A DNA stretch of 64,000 nt from Chryseobacterium daeguense DSM 19388. GTDB lineage: Bacteria > Bacteroidota > Bacteroidia > Flavobacteriales > Weeksellaceae. Made by a program: the position numbers and the translations under genes. The notes under the pieces are model-generated. The model did no database searches and was not told the origin of the DNA. It was given only the letters and a program-made list of their open reading frames with translations. The stretch lies in contig NZ_AUMT01000008.1 in the NCBI RefSeq assembly GCF_000430825.1, positions 124,001 to 188,000 of the forward strand, written 5' to 3'. Below, in pieces: positions 1 through 7,996 of this stretch; the stretch's first letter is position 1; every line of letters begins with the position of its first letter.

Positions 1-1555
1 CAAACTGCCTGCTCAGGTTTTTAATTTCAGCTTTATTTTGCTTTTCAAAAATCTCCAGCTCATTCAGTTTTTTCTGGGCCCAGAATTTTGATATTTCCCA
101 GTCTTTCACAGTTTGATTCTGAGTATTGAGACTGATTGTTTTTGTCTCCGTCACCCCATTTCCGTAGCCGAATTTCACCTTAATTTCAGTCTGGTTGCCG
201 ATTAAAATTCCTGTAAGAACAAAATCGTTAAAAATTGTTTCAGGGAGTGAGGGATATACTTCGGAGATTGTATTATTGGTTTCTATTCCTAAAAATTTCA
301 GAGGCTGATATACCAGTTTTCTCACTTCATTTTTAGGATCATTTTTGTTTATGTTTAAAAATTCTCCGCCAGTTTTATTGCTGATAAATTTTAATTGATT
401 AAAATTCACATTATTTGAAGAAGAAATAGTGTACGTCGGCTTATCCCAAACCATTTTCAGATCTCCGAATGAAGAAAGGCCGTCCGTAAAGAAAAAGATT
501 TCATCCTCTTTCAGTGGTTTTATCTGCCCTAAATCTGTACCGCCGTCATAGATTGCCTGCGACAAATATGCTTTCAATTCACTCCAGTTGCCATCATTTA
601 TTTTAAAGCTTTTTCCTTCATCAAAGGTATTATTAATGAAATATGTTCTTACCGTAAGATTTTTATTGATTTTAAAGTATTCCTCCATCAGTGCCCATTC
701 TTTTGAATGATCCCGCTTTATTCCGCTTAAAGAATTATCCCAGACAACAGCCACTTTGTTAGGCAAATTTTTAGCTTTTTCATTTGAATTCACCGGCAGA
801 TTTGCAAGAAAATAAGAAGAATTATCTGCTACTTTTTGAATCAACACGTTTTGACTTTCATTATTTTGAGGAAAATTGATCCTTAAATTGCCGCCAGGTT
901 TATATTTTGATTTATGAATTTCTGCAGTCCATACATTGCCCTTCTTCAAGAATTCAAAGCTTCCGTCCGGCTTTTCTTCAAGCTGCGGAATTATGCCATT
1001 TTGAAAAACAGTTGTTTTTACACTAAAATAAGGGATTTCCGAAGAATAACTCAGCGGTAAAAAGTACTGATAATTATTTCCTGATTTTTTTAATTCATAA
1101 TGATAGGTGATTTGCACCGTTCTTTCGCCACCATTGGGGTTGATAGGATAAATTGTTGTGCGGAAACTGTTACCTTCCACTTTTTCCAGAATTCCCGGGT
1201 CTACATTTCTTTTTTTGATAGATTCGTAAACTTCTTTTGCTTTTTCTTTTTCCACAGGAACGGCATTGCGAAGCTTCCCGTTGATATCCAGAGCGTATCC
1301 GCTGGCATTCACCCCTTCCGGTAACGGAAAAGTTACACGACCCTGTCTTAAACGGTTTGTATTATTTTTAAAAACCATGGTCACAGTATTGGTAGAAATC
1401 CTGCCGGTGATTTTAGTCTCTATATCCAGCTTCTGAAGAACTACCTGATTGCTTTTTTCAAATCTACCTTTGCCGTCCGGAATTTCAATAGTCGGAATCT
1501 GCGAAAGGAACAAAACCGGAAAAAATAACAATAATTTTATATATAAGCTTCTCAT
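1..1555 (-). CDS. VIT/VWA-domain secreted protein, 5' part
   Basis: This leftward frame is open from its ATG to the window edge, about 518 codons, so the gene is cut off at its 3' end. It starts with a signal-peptide-like segment (MRSLYIKLLLFFPVLFLSQ). Residues about 35-160 look like a vault/inter-alpha-trypsin (VIT) domain: FPLPEGVNASGYAL is followed by a KEKAKEVYE stretch and a NPNGGERTVQITY strand, as is usual in that family. Further on, WDNSLSG gives the DxSxS metal-site pattern of a von Willebrand A domain, and FFTDGLSS its later strand. VIT/VWA proteins are normally secreted or surface proteins with adhesion or unknown roles. The function here is unknown; the domain call is from motifs only. 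Confidence 0.75.
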   Translation of the reverse strand, partial: MRSLYIKLLLFFPVLFLSQIPTIEIPDGKGRFEKSNQVVLQKLDIETKITGRISTNTVTMVFKNNTNRLRQGRVTFPLPEGVNASGYALDINGKLRNAVPVEKEKAKEVYESIKKRNVDPGILEKVEGNSFRTTIYPINPNGGERTVQITYHYELKKSGNNYQYFLPLSYSSEIPYFSVKTTVFQNGIIPQLEEKPDGSFEFLKKGNVWTAEIHKSKYKPGGNLRINFPQNNESQNVLIQKVADNSSYFLANLPVNSNEKAKNLPNKVAVVWDNSLSGIKRDHSKEWALMEEYFKINKNLTVRTYFINNTFDEGKSFKINDGNWSELKAYLSQAIYDGGTDLGQIKPLKEDEIFFFTDGLSSFGDLKMVWDKPTYTISSSNNVNFNQLKFISNKTGGEFLNINKNDPKNEVRKLVYQPLKFLGIETNNTISEVYPSLPETIFNDFVLTGILIGNQTEIKVKFGYGNGVTETKTISLNTQNQTVKDWEISKFWAQKKLNELEIFEKQNKAEIKNLSRQF

Positions 1556-1680
1556 ACATTTTCATTTTAGGTTAAACAAACGTTTCTATCTATAGAGATG
1601 CCGGAACTCCAACTAAGGTTGGAAAACATTCCGAAATAAAATTAAAAATCAGATTACCAGATTATTAAATTTAAATCATA

Positions 1681-1710
1681 AAAAAAACACTTACATAACT
1701 GCAAGTGTTT
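1681..1710 (-). terminator. Rho-independent terminator of the small unknown gene
   Basis: An 8-bp inverted repeat (AAACACTT / AAGTGTTT) is followed, on the minus strand, by a run of seven T. It lies about 20 bases after the stop codon of the leftward 99-residue gene. Confidence 0.75.
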
Positions 1711-1730
1711 AAAATTCTATCTTTTAAAAA

Positions 1731-2030
1731 TTACGTGATAGGAATAAAATGTTTTTGCATATAAAAGCTGTTCATCCTGATACTTTTCTGAATATCTTCG
1801 GTAAGCTTTTGCAAGACATTTTCAGATAAACCGGTGACATCGTAAACCAAAGTATTTCCGGTTCTGCTTTCTTTTATCAGCAGCTCTTTTCTTTGGGGAG
1901 TCTGCTTTATTTCGTAATCTATTACGATACATTTTGGAAGCTTTACTTCTTTTTCTTCTGTGGATTTTGGAAAATCATTGTGCCTGAAAATAAACCTTCC
2001 ATCCTTGTTTTGATAATCAAATACTTTCAT
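1731..2030 (-). CDS. Small hypothetical protein, 99 aa
   Basis: I do not recognise this protein. It has no signal peptide and no membrane segment. It is mixed in charge, with a KEVKLPK stretch near residue 30 and a hydrophilic C terminus. It has its own ATG start and is followed closely by a good intrinsic terminator, which supports it as a real, separately ended gene. It lies about 100 bases downstream of map on the same strand and could be co-transcribed with it, although I see nothing that ties the functions together. Confidence 0.6.
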   Translation of the reverse strand: MKVFDYQNKDGRFIFRHNDFPKSTEEKEVKLPKCIVIDYEIKQTPQRKELLIKESRTGNTLVYDVTGLSENVLQKLTEDIQKSIRMNSFYMQKHFIPIT

Positions 2031-2132
2031 AGGGGAACATTTTAAAATATTTTAAATCAAATAGTTGTTGTGTTTTATTTTATAAAGTTAGTAAAAAAAA
2101 TTAAATAGGCTGATCACTGTAAACAATGACTT

Positions 2133-2897
2133 TTAATTTAAAATTTCATTCATTTGTGTTAAAATGATGGGTTTTCCGTCCGTAACTATAATGGTATGTT
2201 CGTGCTGCGCCATGTATCCGCCTTTGTTTCCTGCCATTGTCCATCCGTCATTCAGCTCTATGGCAAGATTGGAATCTGTGGAAATAAAAGTTTCTATCGC
2301 TACTACAGAATTTTTCTTAAACCTTCTGGAATCGAAGCGGTTTTTGTAATTAAGCAACTCATCCGGCTGCTCGTGCAGACTTCTTCCAACACCGTGTCCC
2401 GCGAGGTTTTTTATAACTTTGAAACCTCTCTTTCTGGCTTCGGTTTCCATAAGGAGTCCGATGTCTGCTATTTTTACGCCACCTTTAATATGATCAATTG
2501 TTTTTTGCAAAATTTCTTTAGAAGCATTCACTAGTTTCTGATGCTGATTGATATCCTTTCCCACCACAAATGACCCTCCGTTATCTGCCCAATATCCATC
2601 AAGCTCTGCAGAAACATCAATATTGACGAGGTCGCCATCTTTCAAAACCCTTTTCTCCGAAGGAATACCGTGACAAAATTCATTATCCACACTTATGCAC
2701 GTCCATCCGGGAAAGCCATAGGTAAGATAAGGTGCAGATTTTGCCCCAAACCCGGAAAGAATTTTAGCCCCATATTCATCAATTTCTTTTGTGGTCTTTC
2801 CTGGTTGAGCATAGTTGATCATTTCCCTCAAAGTATATGCAACCGCTTCACTCACTTTCTGCATCCCAAGTAATTCCTGTTCATTTGTTATTGACAT
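2133..2897 (-). CDS. map: Type I methionine aminopeptidase
   Basis: Removes the initiator methionine from nascent proteins in the cytosol. The 254 residues match the usual length of bacterial type I enzymes. The expected metal ligands are all visible: D94, D105, H168, E202 and E233, plus the substrate histidine H76 in the CHGIPS motif. The segment around the second aspartate reads GYWADNGGSF, whereas the common type I form is closer to YHGDTSxxF, so this looks like a divergent paralogue rather than the copy that many bacteria carry beside ribosomal protein genes. That last point is an inference, because the other copy would be outside the window. The start is an ATG, and about 110 bases upstream lies the left boundary of the island. 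Confidence 0.92.
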   Translation of the reverse strand: MSITNEQELLGMQKVSEAVAYTLREMINYAQPGKTTKEIDEYGAKILSGFGAKSAPYLTYGFPGWTCISVDNEFCHGIPSEKRVLKDGDLVNIDVSAELDGYWADNGGSFVVGKDINQHQKLVNASKEILQKTIDHIKGGVKIADIGLLMETEARKRGFKVIKNLAGHGVGRSLHEQPDELLNYKNRFDSRRFKKNSVVAIETFISTDSNLAIELNDGWTMAGNKGGYMAQHEHTIIVTDGKPIILTQMNEILN

Positions 2898-2974
2898 ATT
2901 TTGCTTTTTGAATGTTTTGAAAACAAAGGTAAAGAATAAAGTTTTAGTGTTTCACCTGAACCGGATTATAAAAT

Positions 2975-3005
2975 AAAAAGACACCTGCCTTGCAAGTGTC
3001 TTTTT
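2975..3005 (-). terminator. Hairpin terminator, probably once that of the tRNA gene
   Basis: A 14-bp stem with one mismatch (AAAAAGACAC...GTGTCTTTTT) and a CTT loop, with U-runs on both sides. It lies 3 bases outside the left copy of the 21-bp tRNA repeat. If the island is removed in silico, the hairpin falls directly downstream of the leftward tRNA gene, so it probably ended the tRNA transcript before the island inserted. Confidence 0.7.
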
Positions 3006-3008
3006 GTA

Positions 3009-3029
3009 GTGGTCCCACCTGGGCTCGAA
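3009..3029. repeat. attL: left copy of the tRNA 3'-end repeat
   Basis: 21 bases identical to the end of the tRNA gene at the right boundary (core GGTCCCACCTGGGCTCGAA). The sequence after it does not continue as a tRNA, so this is the duplicated attachment-site core left by site-specific integration. Confidence 0.93.
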
Positions 3030-3082
3030 TATTTTTTATTTTTCCCTTTATTTATGGGCTTTTATAGCAATTGTTTTTACAA

Positions 3083-3102
3083 AGGGGAAAGTATAGGGGA
3101 AA
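3083..3102. repeat. Paired GGGGAAA repeats near attL
   Basis: Two GGGGAAA heptamers separated by 5 bases (12-bp period, about one helical turn). The same arrangement, in the same orientation, is found near the other end of the island. These are candidate arm-type binding sites for the integrase or its accessory factor. Confidence 0.6.
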
Positions 3103-3111
3103 TTTATTCCC

Positions 3112-3825
3112 TTAAGTTTGTAAAAAAGACTTAAGTTTTTTCACGACATTAGTATTAGAGGTATAGATCCAATTAAAAAAATCTTCATAACATCTTACCT
3201 CGATTGGAAGTTTTTTTGCATAGCTATTAATTCGATCATCAATTTCTTTTTTTGATATTTCATGCTGATCTAGATCTACATAATGTTCTTTAAACGTAAG
3301 AAAAAAATAATCTTCAAGCTCTAAACTTTTTCTAATTTCGTCAAACTCTTTTTGTTGATAATCAGAAAGTGAAATATCTATTATTGCATTTTTCAAGGAA
3401 AAGATTTCTCTTCCTATTTTATAATTCCGTTCAATCACCGATTGAAACCAATCTTTAAGGAATGTTTCTTGAAATTCTTCAAAAGACAAAAGACTAAGAT
3501 TTGAATTGAAAGCAGCAGAATAGCAACCTTTTTGAAATCCTGATTTAGATATAATAATACCGTACGAAGCTCCAGAATCATTAATAACAGTTCTAAATGA
3601 ATGAACAATTGTTTGTGTGACTCTTCCTTCCCAATATTTGCATTCACACAAAACTACAGTTTTAAAACCACCTTCTTTTTCTGCAAAAACATCAACCTCA
3701 ACATCTCCACGAACGGTTTTTATTAATTTCTCCACCGAAGAACTATAGCCACATTCAATTAATATTTCAGAAATAATATTTTGTAAATCTCTCCAATTTT
3801 TAGGCTCTTCATACCTTATCTTCAT
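3112..3825 (-). CDS. Mrr-like restriction endonuclease-fold protein
   Basis: A 237-residue protein whose N-terminal half looks like a PD-(D/E)xK nuclease of the Mrr group: D45 in GDVEVDVF, then E61 and K63 in CECKYWEG, followed by a GIIISKSGFQKG strand-turn as in Mrr-type enzymes. The C-terminal 110 residues are mostly helical, charged and unrecognised. It has no SAVED or other nucleotide-sensing domain that I can see. The gene is the last of a five-gene leftward run and starts 49 bases after the patatin gene stops, so it is probably co-transcribed with the CBASS genes. It may be a second effector, or an independent modification-dependent nuclease. The nuclease call is fairly firm; the CBASS role is inference. 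Confidence 0.75.
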   Translation of the reverse strand: MKIRYEEPKNWRDLQNIISEILIECGYSSSVEKLIKTVRGDVEVDVFAEKEGGFKTVVLCECKYWEGRVTQTIVHSFRTVINDSGASYGIIISKSGFQKGCYSAAFNSNLSLLSFEEFQETFLKDWFQSVIERNYKIGREIFSLKNAIIDISLSDYQQKEFDEIRKSLELEDYFFLTFKEHYVDLDQHEISKKEIDDRINSYAKKLPIEVRCYEDFFNWIYTSNTNVVKKLKSFLQT

Positions 3826-3874
3826 TTTATTATAATTTAAATAATTCCCACTTTCTTAGCTTTCTAATAAATAT

Positions 3875-4903
3875 CTAGTAAAAATGATTTTCCATTATTT
3901 GTCTACCTTTTTCGAAAAATTCAGCAGAAGCTAATTCAGCAAAGTTTTTTATTCTATCTGAATTACTTTCGTCCATCTCAATTAAATCATCCTCACATAA
4001 TACAACATTTACTCTATCATACACAAAGTTTGGATCATCTATTTCAGTTTTATCAACGCCATGATGTAATAAACTAATATAATTTTCAACAAGTTGCGAT
4101 TGGCTTTGCATAAATAATTCTATTAATCTTTTTCGACCGTTTTTTTTCATCCAATAAAACAATCCCCATTTTTTTCTTTTCGAATCACCTTCTGTAAATT
4201 TTTTATACCCAGTACCTAAAGAAAGAATTTCCAAATCCTTCAAATTCTTACCAAAGGATTTAGTAGCTTCTAAAAGACCAATTATTGTTGGGTTATTTGC
4301 CATTACACCTCCGTCAACTTTATTTTTAAAAGGTCTTTCCATTCCTTCTAAATCAATATAATCAGAAGAATACGGGTCAAAGTATGTTGGTGCAGCAGAA
4401 GTTGCCATTGCGACTTTATATGCCGGTATATGTAAATCTCTTTTAAAATTTGGATGATACGGTGATTTTATTACACTAGGGTTGCCTTTAATTAAATCAT
4501 AAATTGGAATTGCAACATGAGTTAGACAGTCTTTTATTCTTGGATCTTCTTGATTAAAGTACTCTTTAAATTTACTTCTGACGAGATTTTCTAAAAAATC
4601 CCTTTCGTGAGCGGATTTAATTATTTGCCCGAAGAAAAATCGTCTTTTATTTCCAAAAATATTTCGTGCATTCTGAAGATATAAATCATATATCTCCTTT
4701 GCCGGAACGCCAAGGGATAACGCTAGTGCAATTATCCCTCCAGTAGAAGTGCCAGTAATCAGATTGAAATGGTCTTTTATTTTAGCTTTACCATCTACTC
4801 TTTTACCTAACTCTTGTTCGATTAAGGCTAAATAAAAGGCAGGAAAAACACCTTTAATCCCGCCCCCATCTATTGAAAGAATTTTAAATTTTTCATCTTT
4901 CAT
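3875..4903 (-). CDS. capV: Patatin-like phospholipase, CBASS effector (CapV-type)
   Basis: A 342-residue patatin-family lipase. It shows the oxyanion loop D12-GGGIKG, the nucleophile elbow G51-T-S53-T-G55 and the catalytic aspartate in D197-G-G, which together form the Ser-Asp dyad of patatins. In characterised CBASS systems such enzymes are activated by a cyclic dinucleotide and degrade the inner membrane, killing the infected cell. The gene overlaps the end of the E2-like gene by 11 bases, which indicates tight translational coupling within the operon. Length and motif order fit CapV. That it responds to the product of the neighbouring CD-NTase follows from family knowledge and context, not from the sequence directly. 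Confidence 0.9.
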   Translation of the reverse strand: MKDEKFKILSIDGGGIKGVFPAFYLALIEQELGKRVDGKAKIKDHFNLITGTSTGGIIALALSLGVPAKEIYDLYLQNARNIFGNKRRFFFGQIIKSAHERDFLENLVRSKFKEYFNQEDPRIKDCLTHVAIPIYDLIKGNPSVIKSPYHPNFKRDLHIPAYKVAMATSAAPTYFDPYSSDYIDLEGMERPFKNKVDGGVMANNPTIIGLLEATKSFGKNLKDLEILSLGTGYKKFTEGDSKRKKWGLFYWMKKNGRKRLIELFMQSQSQLVENYISLLHHGVDKTEIDDPNFVYDRVNVVLCEDDLIEMDESNSDRIKNFAELASAEFFEKGRQIMENHFY

Positions 4904-5342
4904 CTTTTATAATTTTATCTAATTTTTCGTTGAGATATTCATCATGACCACCACCATACCAAATCCCGTCAATTAACCACAATTCATAATAATATAACCA
5001 TTCAGAAGCCCATGGAATAATTGTATTTACAATATATTGAGTTGGTTTCCATTCTTTTTTTGAAGGAGAATAAAGACAGAGTTGTTGTTTTTTAGGACTA
5101 TACACATGAGGTAATTTTTTTCTGTTTTTTGCAATTTGCAATACTTTACCCACAACATATACTTTCACAGACTTATTAGATATATAAACTATCTTAATTT
5201 GATAGGTTTCACATAAGACTGAAGGCTGTAGTTCGATTTCTAATTCAAAACTATCTCTCTTATGACTTAATACTTTAGCATTAGGGAATGCCTCTATAAT
5301 AGCAGATAATTGCATATTAGCAGGCATTCCAATTAATTGCAT
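4893..5342 (-). CDS. E2-like protein of single-E2 (type II-short) CBASS
   Basis: I recognise this as the stand-alone ubiquitin-conjugating-enzyme-like protein found in CBASS loci that lack the E1/JAB genes. The hallmark segment is LCLYSPSKKEWKP, followed by IIPWASEWLYYYELW and GIWYGGG. C89 in LCLY is the candidate catalytic cysteine and H79 lies ten residues before it. I place the start at the ATG giving 149 residues (MQLIGMP...), 16 bases after the CD-NTase stop. An upstream TTG would add 13 residues and overlap the CD-NTase by 23 bases, but those residues have no family support that I know of. In the studied single-E2 systems this protein processes and conjugates the C terminus of the CD-NTase and so controls its activity. 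Confidence 0.82.
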   Translation of the reverse strand: MQLIGMPANMQLSAIIEAFPNAKVLSHKRDSFELEIELQPSVLCETYQIKIVYISNKSVKVYVVGKVLQIAKNRKKLPHVYSPKKQQLCLYSPSKKEWKPTQYIVNTIIPWASEWLYYYELWLIDGIWYGGGHDEYLNEKLDKIIKDER

Positions 5343-5358
5343 TTTCTCTCTAAAATAT

Positions 5359-6633
5359 TTACTCCCCAAAATCCCCCTCAAAATTATGTTTCTGTACTTT
5401 TCTTCCTACTTCTCCAAGCATCCCTGTCACTCCTGCCATTTTTAATTGCCCTTGCTGTCTCAGATCCACTTTTTTCCTACCATTGTTAACAAAAACTTTA
5501 TTTGTAACTTCTTTTCCATACATTTTGGAAAGTGATTCATTTAAATACTGCAATCCTTTGCCTTTACTGTTATTTATTTTCTCTAAATCTTCCTCAAGTT
5601 TATCAAGCCATAGATAAAAATATTCTTCTTTTTGCCTTACATCAGTCCATTTATCTGCAAAATTCTCAACTCTATTTATAGGATTCGCAACCCATTTTTC
5701 ATATTGCCCCGTTACTGGATTAAATCTATTTTCAATAAAATTTCGCATTCTCGTTACTATCCCCGAATAAGCATCTATCAAATTTTCACTTTTGTCATAA
5801 GCTAAAGTAGCCAAAGTTGTAATTATAACGGAAATTGGTCTATTTTCACATTCATACTCATCAGAAGAAAACATTATATCTCGATGTCTCTTTAATAGCT
5901 GAACGACTCTTTGTAAAGGTAATTTTTCTTTTTCATATTCTCTAACCGGATCGATAGACTCATTTAAAGAAAACATCTTTCTTTTACTAATCAATGCTTT
6001 CTGTAAAAACCATTGAGCATAACCAAAAGGATTACTTTTATGCCAATTTTCAATATTATTATCTGTGCTATAATTCTCCTTCTCAGTATCAGTAATTCTA
6101 ATTGCTAAGGCTTGTAGATCATGCTCACTTAACTCCGAATTTATACTAAAAGTTTTCTCCATCAAATAAGTCAGACTTTCAGATGAAAAAGATGGCAGAA
6201 TGTCCATATGGTAACCAGATACATCAGCATACTTTAAAGTCCAACATCTTCTACCTCCTTCATCATAATTTTCTCCATCTTTATGTTCCCACAACATTCT
6301 ATCATAAGTAGAATTAGATTTTAACCTCTCACCTACTTTAATTTTTAAATCTCTTTGAGTCCAAGCAATCGGCTTCTTTTCTAGTTTACAAACCAGATCA
6401 ATATCAATATCATCTGCCGGATTTATAGGTTTAACTATAGTTCCTAACATAAATGATCCTTGAGGTAATATTTTGGGATTATAGGGTGTTAAAGAAGAAT
6501 CATCTTTTGATAGCCAATTTCCAACCGCTTGATAGCTTTCAACAATACCCTCATGCTCTTTTTGGGTAATATCTAGTTCCTTACCTAATTCTTCTAAGTA
6601 TTCACTAATTTCTGTCTTGTAAAGTTGCTCCAT
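5359..6633 (-). CDS. CD-NTase (cGAS/DncV-like cyclic nucleotide synthase)
   Basis: A 424-residue nucleotidyltransferase that makes the cyclic oligonucleotide signal of the CBASS system. The Pol-beta-type active site is complete: PQG59-S60 with T65 in the first loop, D77 and D79 in the DIDIDL strand, and a likely third acid, D144, in YHMDILPS. The helical C-terminal half fits the CD-NTase fold. The protein ends ...GDFGE, so that trimming of one residue would expose a glycine; this suits the known processing of the CD-NTase C terminus by a single-E2 partner. The product nucleotide and clade cannot be told from the sequence by eye. It follows the DUF2188 gene by 15 bases. Confidence 0.92.
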   Translation of the reverse strand: MEQLYKTEISEYLEELGKELDITQKEHEGIVESYQAVGNWLSKDDSSLTPYNPKILPQGSFMLGTIVKPINPADDIDIDLVCKLEKKPIAWTQRDLKIKVGERLKSNSTYDRMLWEHKDGENYDEGGRRCWTLKYADVSGYHMDILPSFSSESLTYLMEKTFSINSELSEHDLQALAIRITDTEKENYSTDNNIENWHKSNPFGYAQWFLQKALISKRKMFSLNESIDPVREYEKEKLPLQRVVQLLKRHRDIMFSSDEYECENRPISVIITTLATLAYDKSENLIDAYSGIVTRMRNFIENRFNPVTGQYEKWVANPINRVENFADKWTDVRQKEEYFYLWLDKLEEDLEKINNSKGKGLQYLNESLSKMYGKEVTNKVFVNNGRKKVDLRQQGQLKMAGVTGMLGEVGRKVQKHNFEGDFGE

Positions 6634-6648
6634 ATTTCCTATTCTTAA

Positions 6649-6879
6649 TTATCCTTCGCTTTCTTTCGGATCATTCACTTTAGGATATGTCCTTTCTTCT
6701 TGAAACCCACCATCGTTTTTATGAATCTTTAAAGAACCTCCTCCTTGTTTTTGGATAAATTCTTTCGACTCTTTAATAGCATCCTGTTTATTGGAATCTA
6801 TTACTTTCGATGCTCTTTCTGCATTTTCTTTTTTAAGTTTGTACACACCATCTTCATGGACTAAATGAAAATTTTTCAT
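6649..6879 (-). CDS. DUF2188-family small protein, first gene of the CBASS operon
   Basis: A 76-residue protein with the DUF2188 pattern: a Trp-less variant of VYKLKKENAERASKVIDS, a helix with many charged residues, then GGSLKIHKNDGGFQEERTY, where the IHxxDGxxxEExTY ending is characteristic. No biochemical role is established for DUF2188. It lies only 15 bases upstream of the CD-NTase gene and leads the operon, so it may regulate or sense for the CBASS system. The C-terminal tail (KVNDPKESEG) is flexible-looking and ends in glycine. The family call is good; the function is unknown. Confidence 0.75.
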   Translation of the reverse strand: MKNFHLVHEDGVYKLKKENAERASKVIDSNKQDAIKESKEFIQKQGGGSLKIHKNDGGFQEERTYPKVNDPKESEG

Positions 6880-6940
6880 CTTTTTAATATTTTTTAATTA
6901 GTGACAATTGGTGCCACATTTCCAAGAAAGGAAAATAAAT

Positions 6941-6971
6941 TTGTAAGAGTCAAAAAAATATAATACCTTTG
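6941..6971 (+). promoter_or_regulatory. Bacteroidota-type promoter for a small RNA
   Basis: TTG, a 20-bp spacer, then TACCTTTG, a full match to the -7 consensus TAnnTTTG. A start about seven bases downstream would put the two hairpins of the candidate small RNA immediately at its 5' end. It lies in the divergent region between the CBASS operon and the rightward unknown genes. Confidence 0.6.
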
Positions 6972-6977
6972 CACTCT

Positions 6978-7056
6978 AAAATAAAGTATGGCTTTCCTTT
7001 TCTTTTAAACCATACTAAGCCCCAACTTCTTTCAATCCTAGTTTGGGCATTTTTCT
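6978..7056 (+). ncRNA. Candidate small RNA, two hairpins, about 80 nt
   Basis: Downstream of a good -7 box are two consecutive stem-loops. The first pairs AGTATGG with CCATACT across an 18-nt pyrimidine-rich loop. The second pairs GCCCCAACT with AGTTTGGGC (one mismatch) and is followed by ATTTTTC, so it can act as an intrinsic terminator. No open reading frame of note lies within it. It could be an independent regulator of the CBASS operon or of the rightward genes, or a transcription attenuator. It is not recognised as a known RNA family. Confidence 0.5.
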
Positions 7057-7311
7057 ATATCTCAATTACAATACCATTAAAAAATATGTGACAGATTGAC
7101 ATATATTTAATATAAGCAAAGAAATCTTGACAATATTACATTCCTAATTCTGACTATTTTTCACTTGATTAATATTTCAGCAATTTTTATATTTCAAATA
7201 AAATTTAGATATATTTGAACGGATCATATTTATAAGTAATTCCAACTAAAAAAAAGACTTATAATTTGCAAATGTTATTTCTAGATCCTTATAAAACATC
7301 AATTACTACTA
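7057..7311. other. AT-rich intergenic stretch
   Basis: About 255 bases between the candidate small RNA and the first rightward unknown gene. Extremely AT-rich. I see no reading frame and no clear hairpin. It probably holds the promoter for the two rightward genes, but no clean TAnnTTTG match stands out close to the start codon. Confidence 0.5.
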
Positions 7312-7974
7312 ATGAATAAACACTCACATAATATTATTTTGTTATTAAAATTTGGGCAGGAAAAATATATGAAAGATCTATTTTACAATGGTGATCTTTT
7401 TTTCAACTCTATTCAATTTTTCAGGAAATTTGAAGACAATGAATTAAGAGGAGATAAATATGAAGGAATAAACTCTATAAAAAATTTACCAGCAGGTACA
7501 ATTGAAATCCCAAAATTAAACTACAAAGGAAATTATATTTCAATGCACCTGAGAGAATCCCATGAACATGTTTTAGGAAACATTTATAGTTTGTATTGTA
7601 TTTCTTCTCATGGTTGGAAAAACCCTAATGAAGTTAAAATTGATCGAAGAAATAAAAATTTTGGATCTCACTGCGTAATGATTAAAGATCTCCCCAAATT
7701 CATGAGTTTGATTGAAGCAAAATTAGGTGAAATGCAATTAGATTTCGAACATGGATTAATTGATTATTATGATAGAGAAAAAGTAAATAAGAAAATTACA
7801 TTATTTGAAAAACCATTAGAATTTGAGTATCAAAAAGAATTTAGATTTTATATTCATCGTGAATCTGAAGATCCTATAAAAATATCGATTGGAAGTTTGG
7901 AAGAAATTGCGGAATTACATACAACTGAAGATATAGTTGAAACATTGAAACTTCACAATAAAAGTCCATTATAG
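7312..7974 (+). CDS. Unrecognised island protein, 220 aa
   Basis: I do not recognise a family with confidence. The protein is soluble with no signal peptide. The N-terminal pattern, with a hydrophobic strand followed by GQEKYMKDLFYNGDLFF and then a NELRGDKYEG turn, and the later YQKEFRFYIHRE strand, recall a loose group of bacterial hypothetical proteins in defence neighbourhoods that carry RGDxxEG and YxxExR-like motifs. That resemblance is weak. Another unknown gene follows 22 bases later on the same strand, and the CBASS operon runs the opposite way. Its codon use is as AT-rich as the rest of the island. A defence role is inferred from location only. Confidence 0.65.
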   Translation: MNKHSHNIILLLKFGQEKYMKDLFYNGDLFFNSIQFFRKFEDNELRGDKYEGINSIKNLPAGTIEIPKLNYKGNYISMHLRESHEHVLGNIYSLYCISSHGWKNPNEVKIDRRNKNFGSHCVMIKDLPKFMSLIEAKLGEMQLDFEHGLIDYYDREKVNKKITLFEKPLEFEYQKEFRFYIHRESEDPIKISIGSLEEIAELHTTEDIVETLKLHNKSPL

Positions 7975-7996
7975 AGAACATAAAAAAAATTATTAA

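Noticed and set aside
2164-2534. Open frames on the plus strand opposite map
   Set aside because: They are antisense to a gene with complete catalytic motifs, have unlikely composition and no upstream signals.
3009-3029. A second tRNA gene at the left boundary
   Set aside because: Only the 3' 21 bases of the tRNA are present; the rest does not fold as a tRNA. It is the attL remnant.
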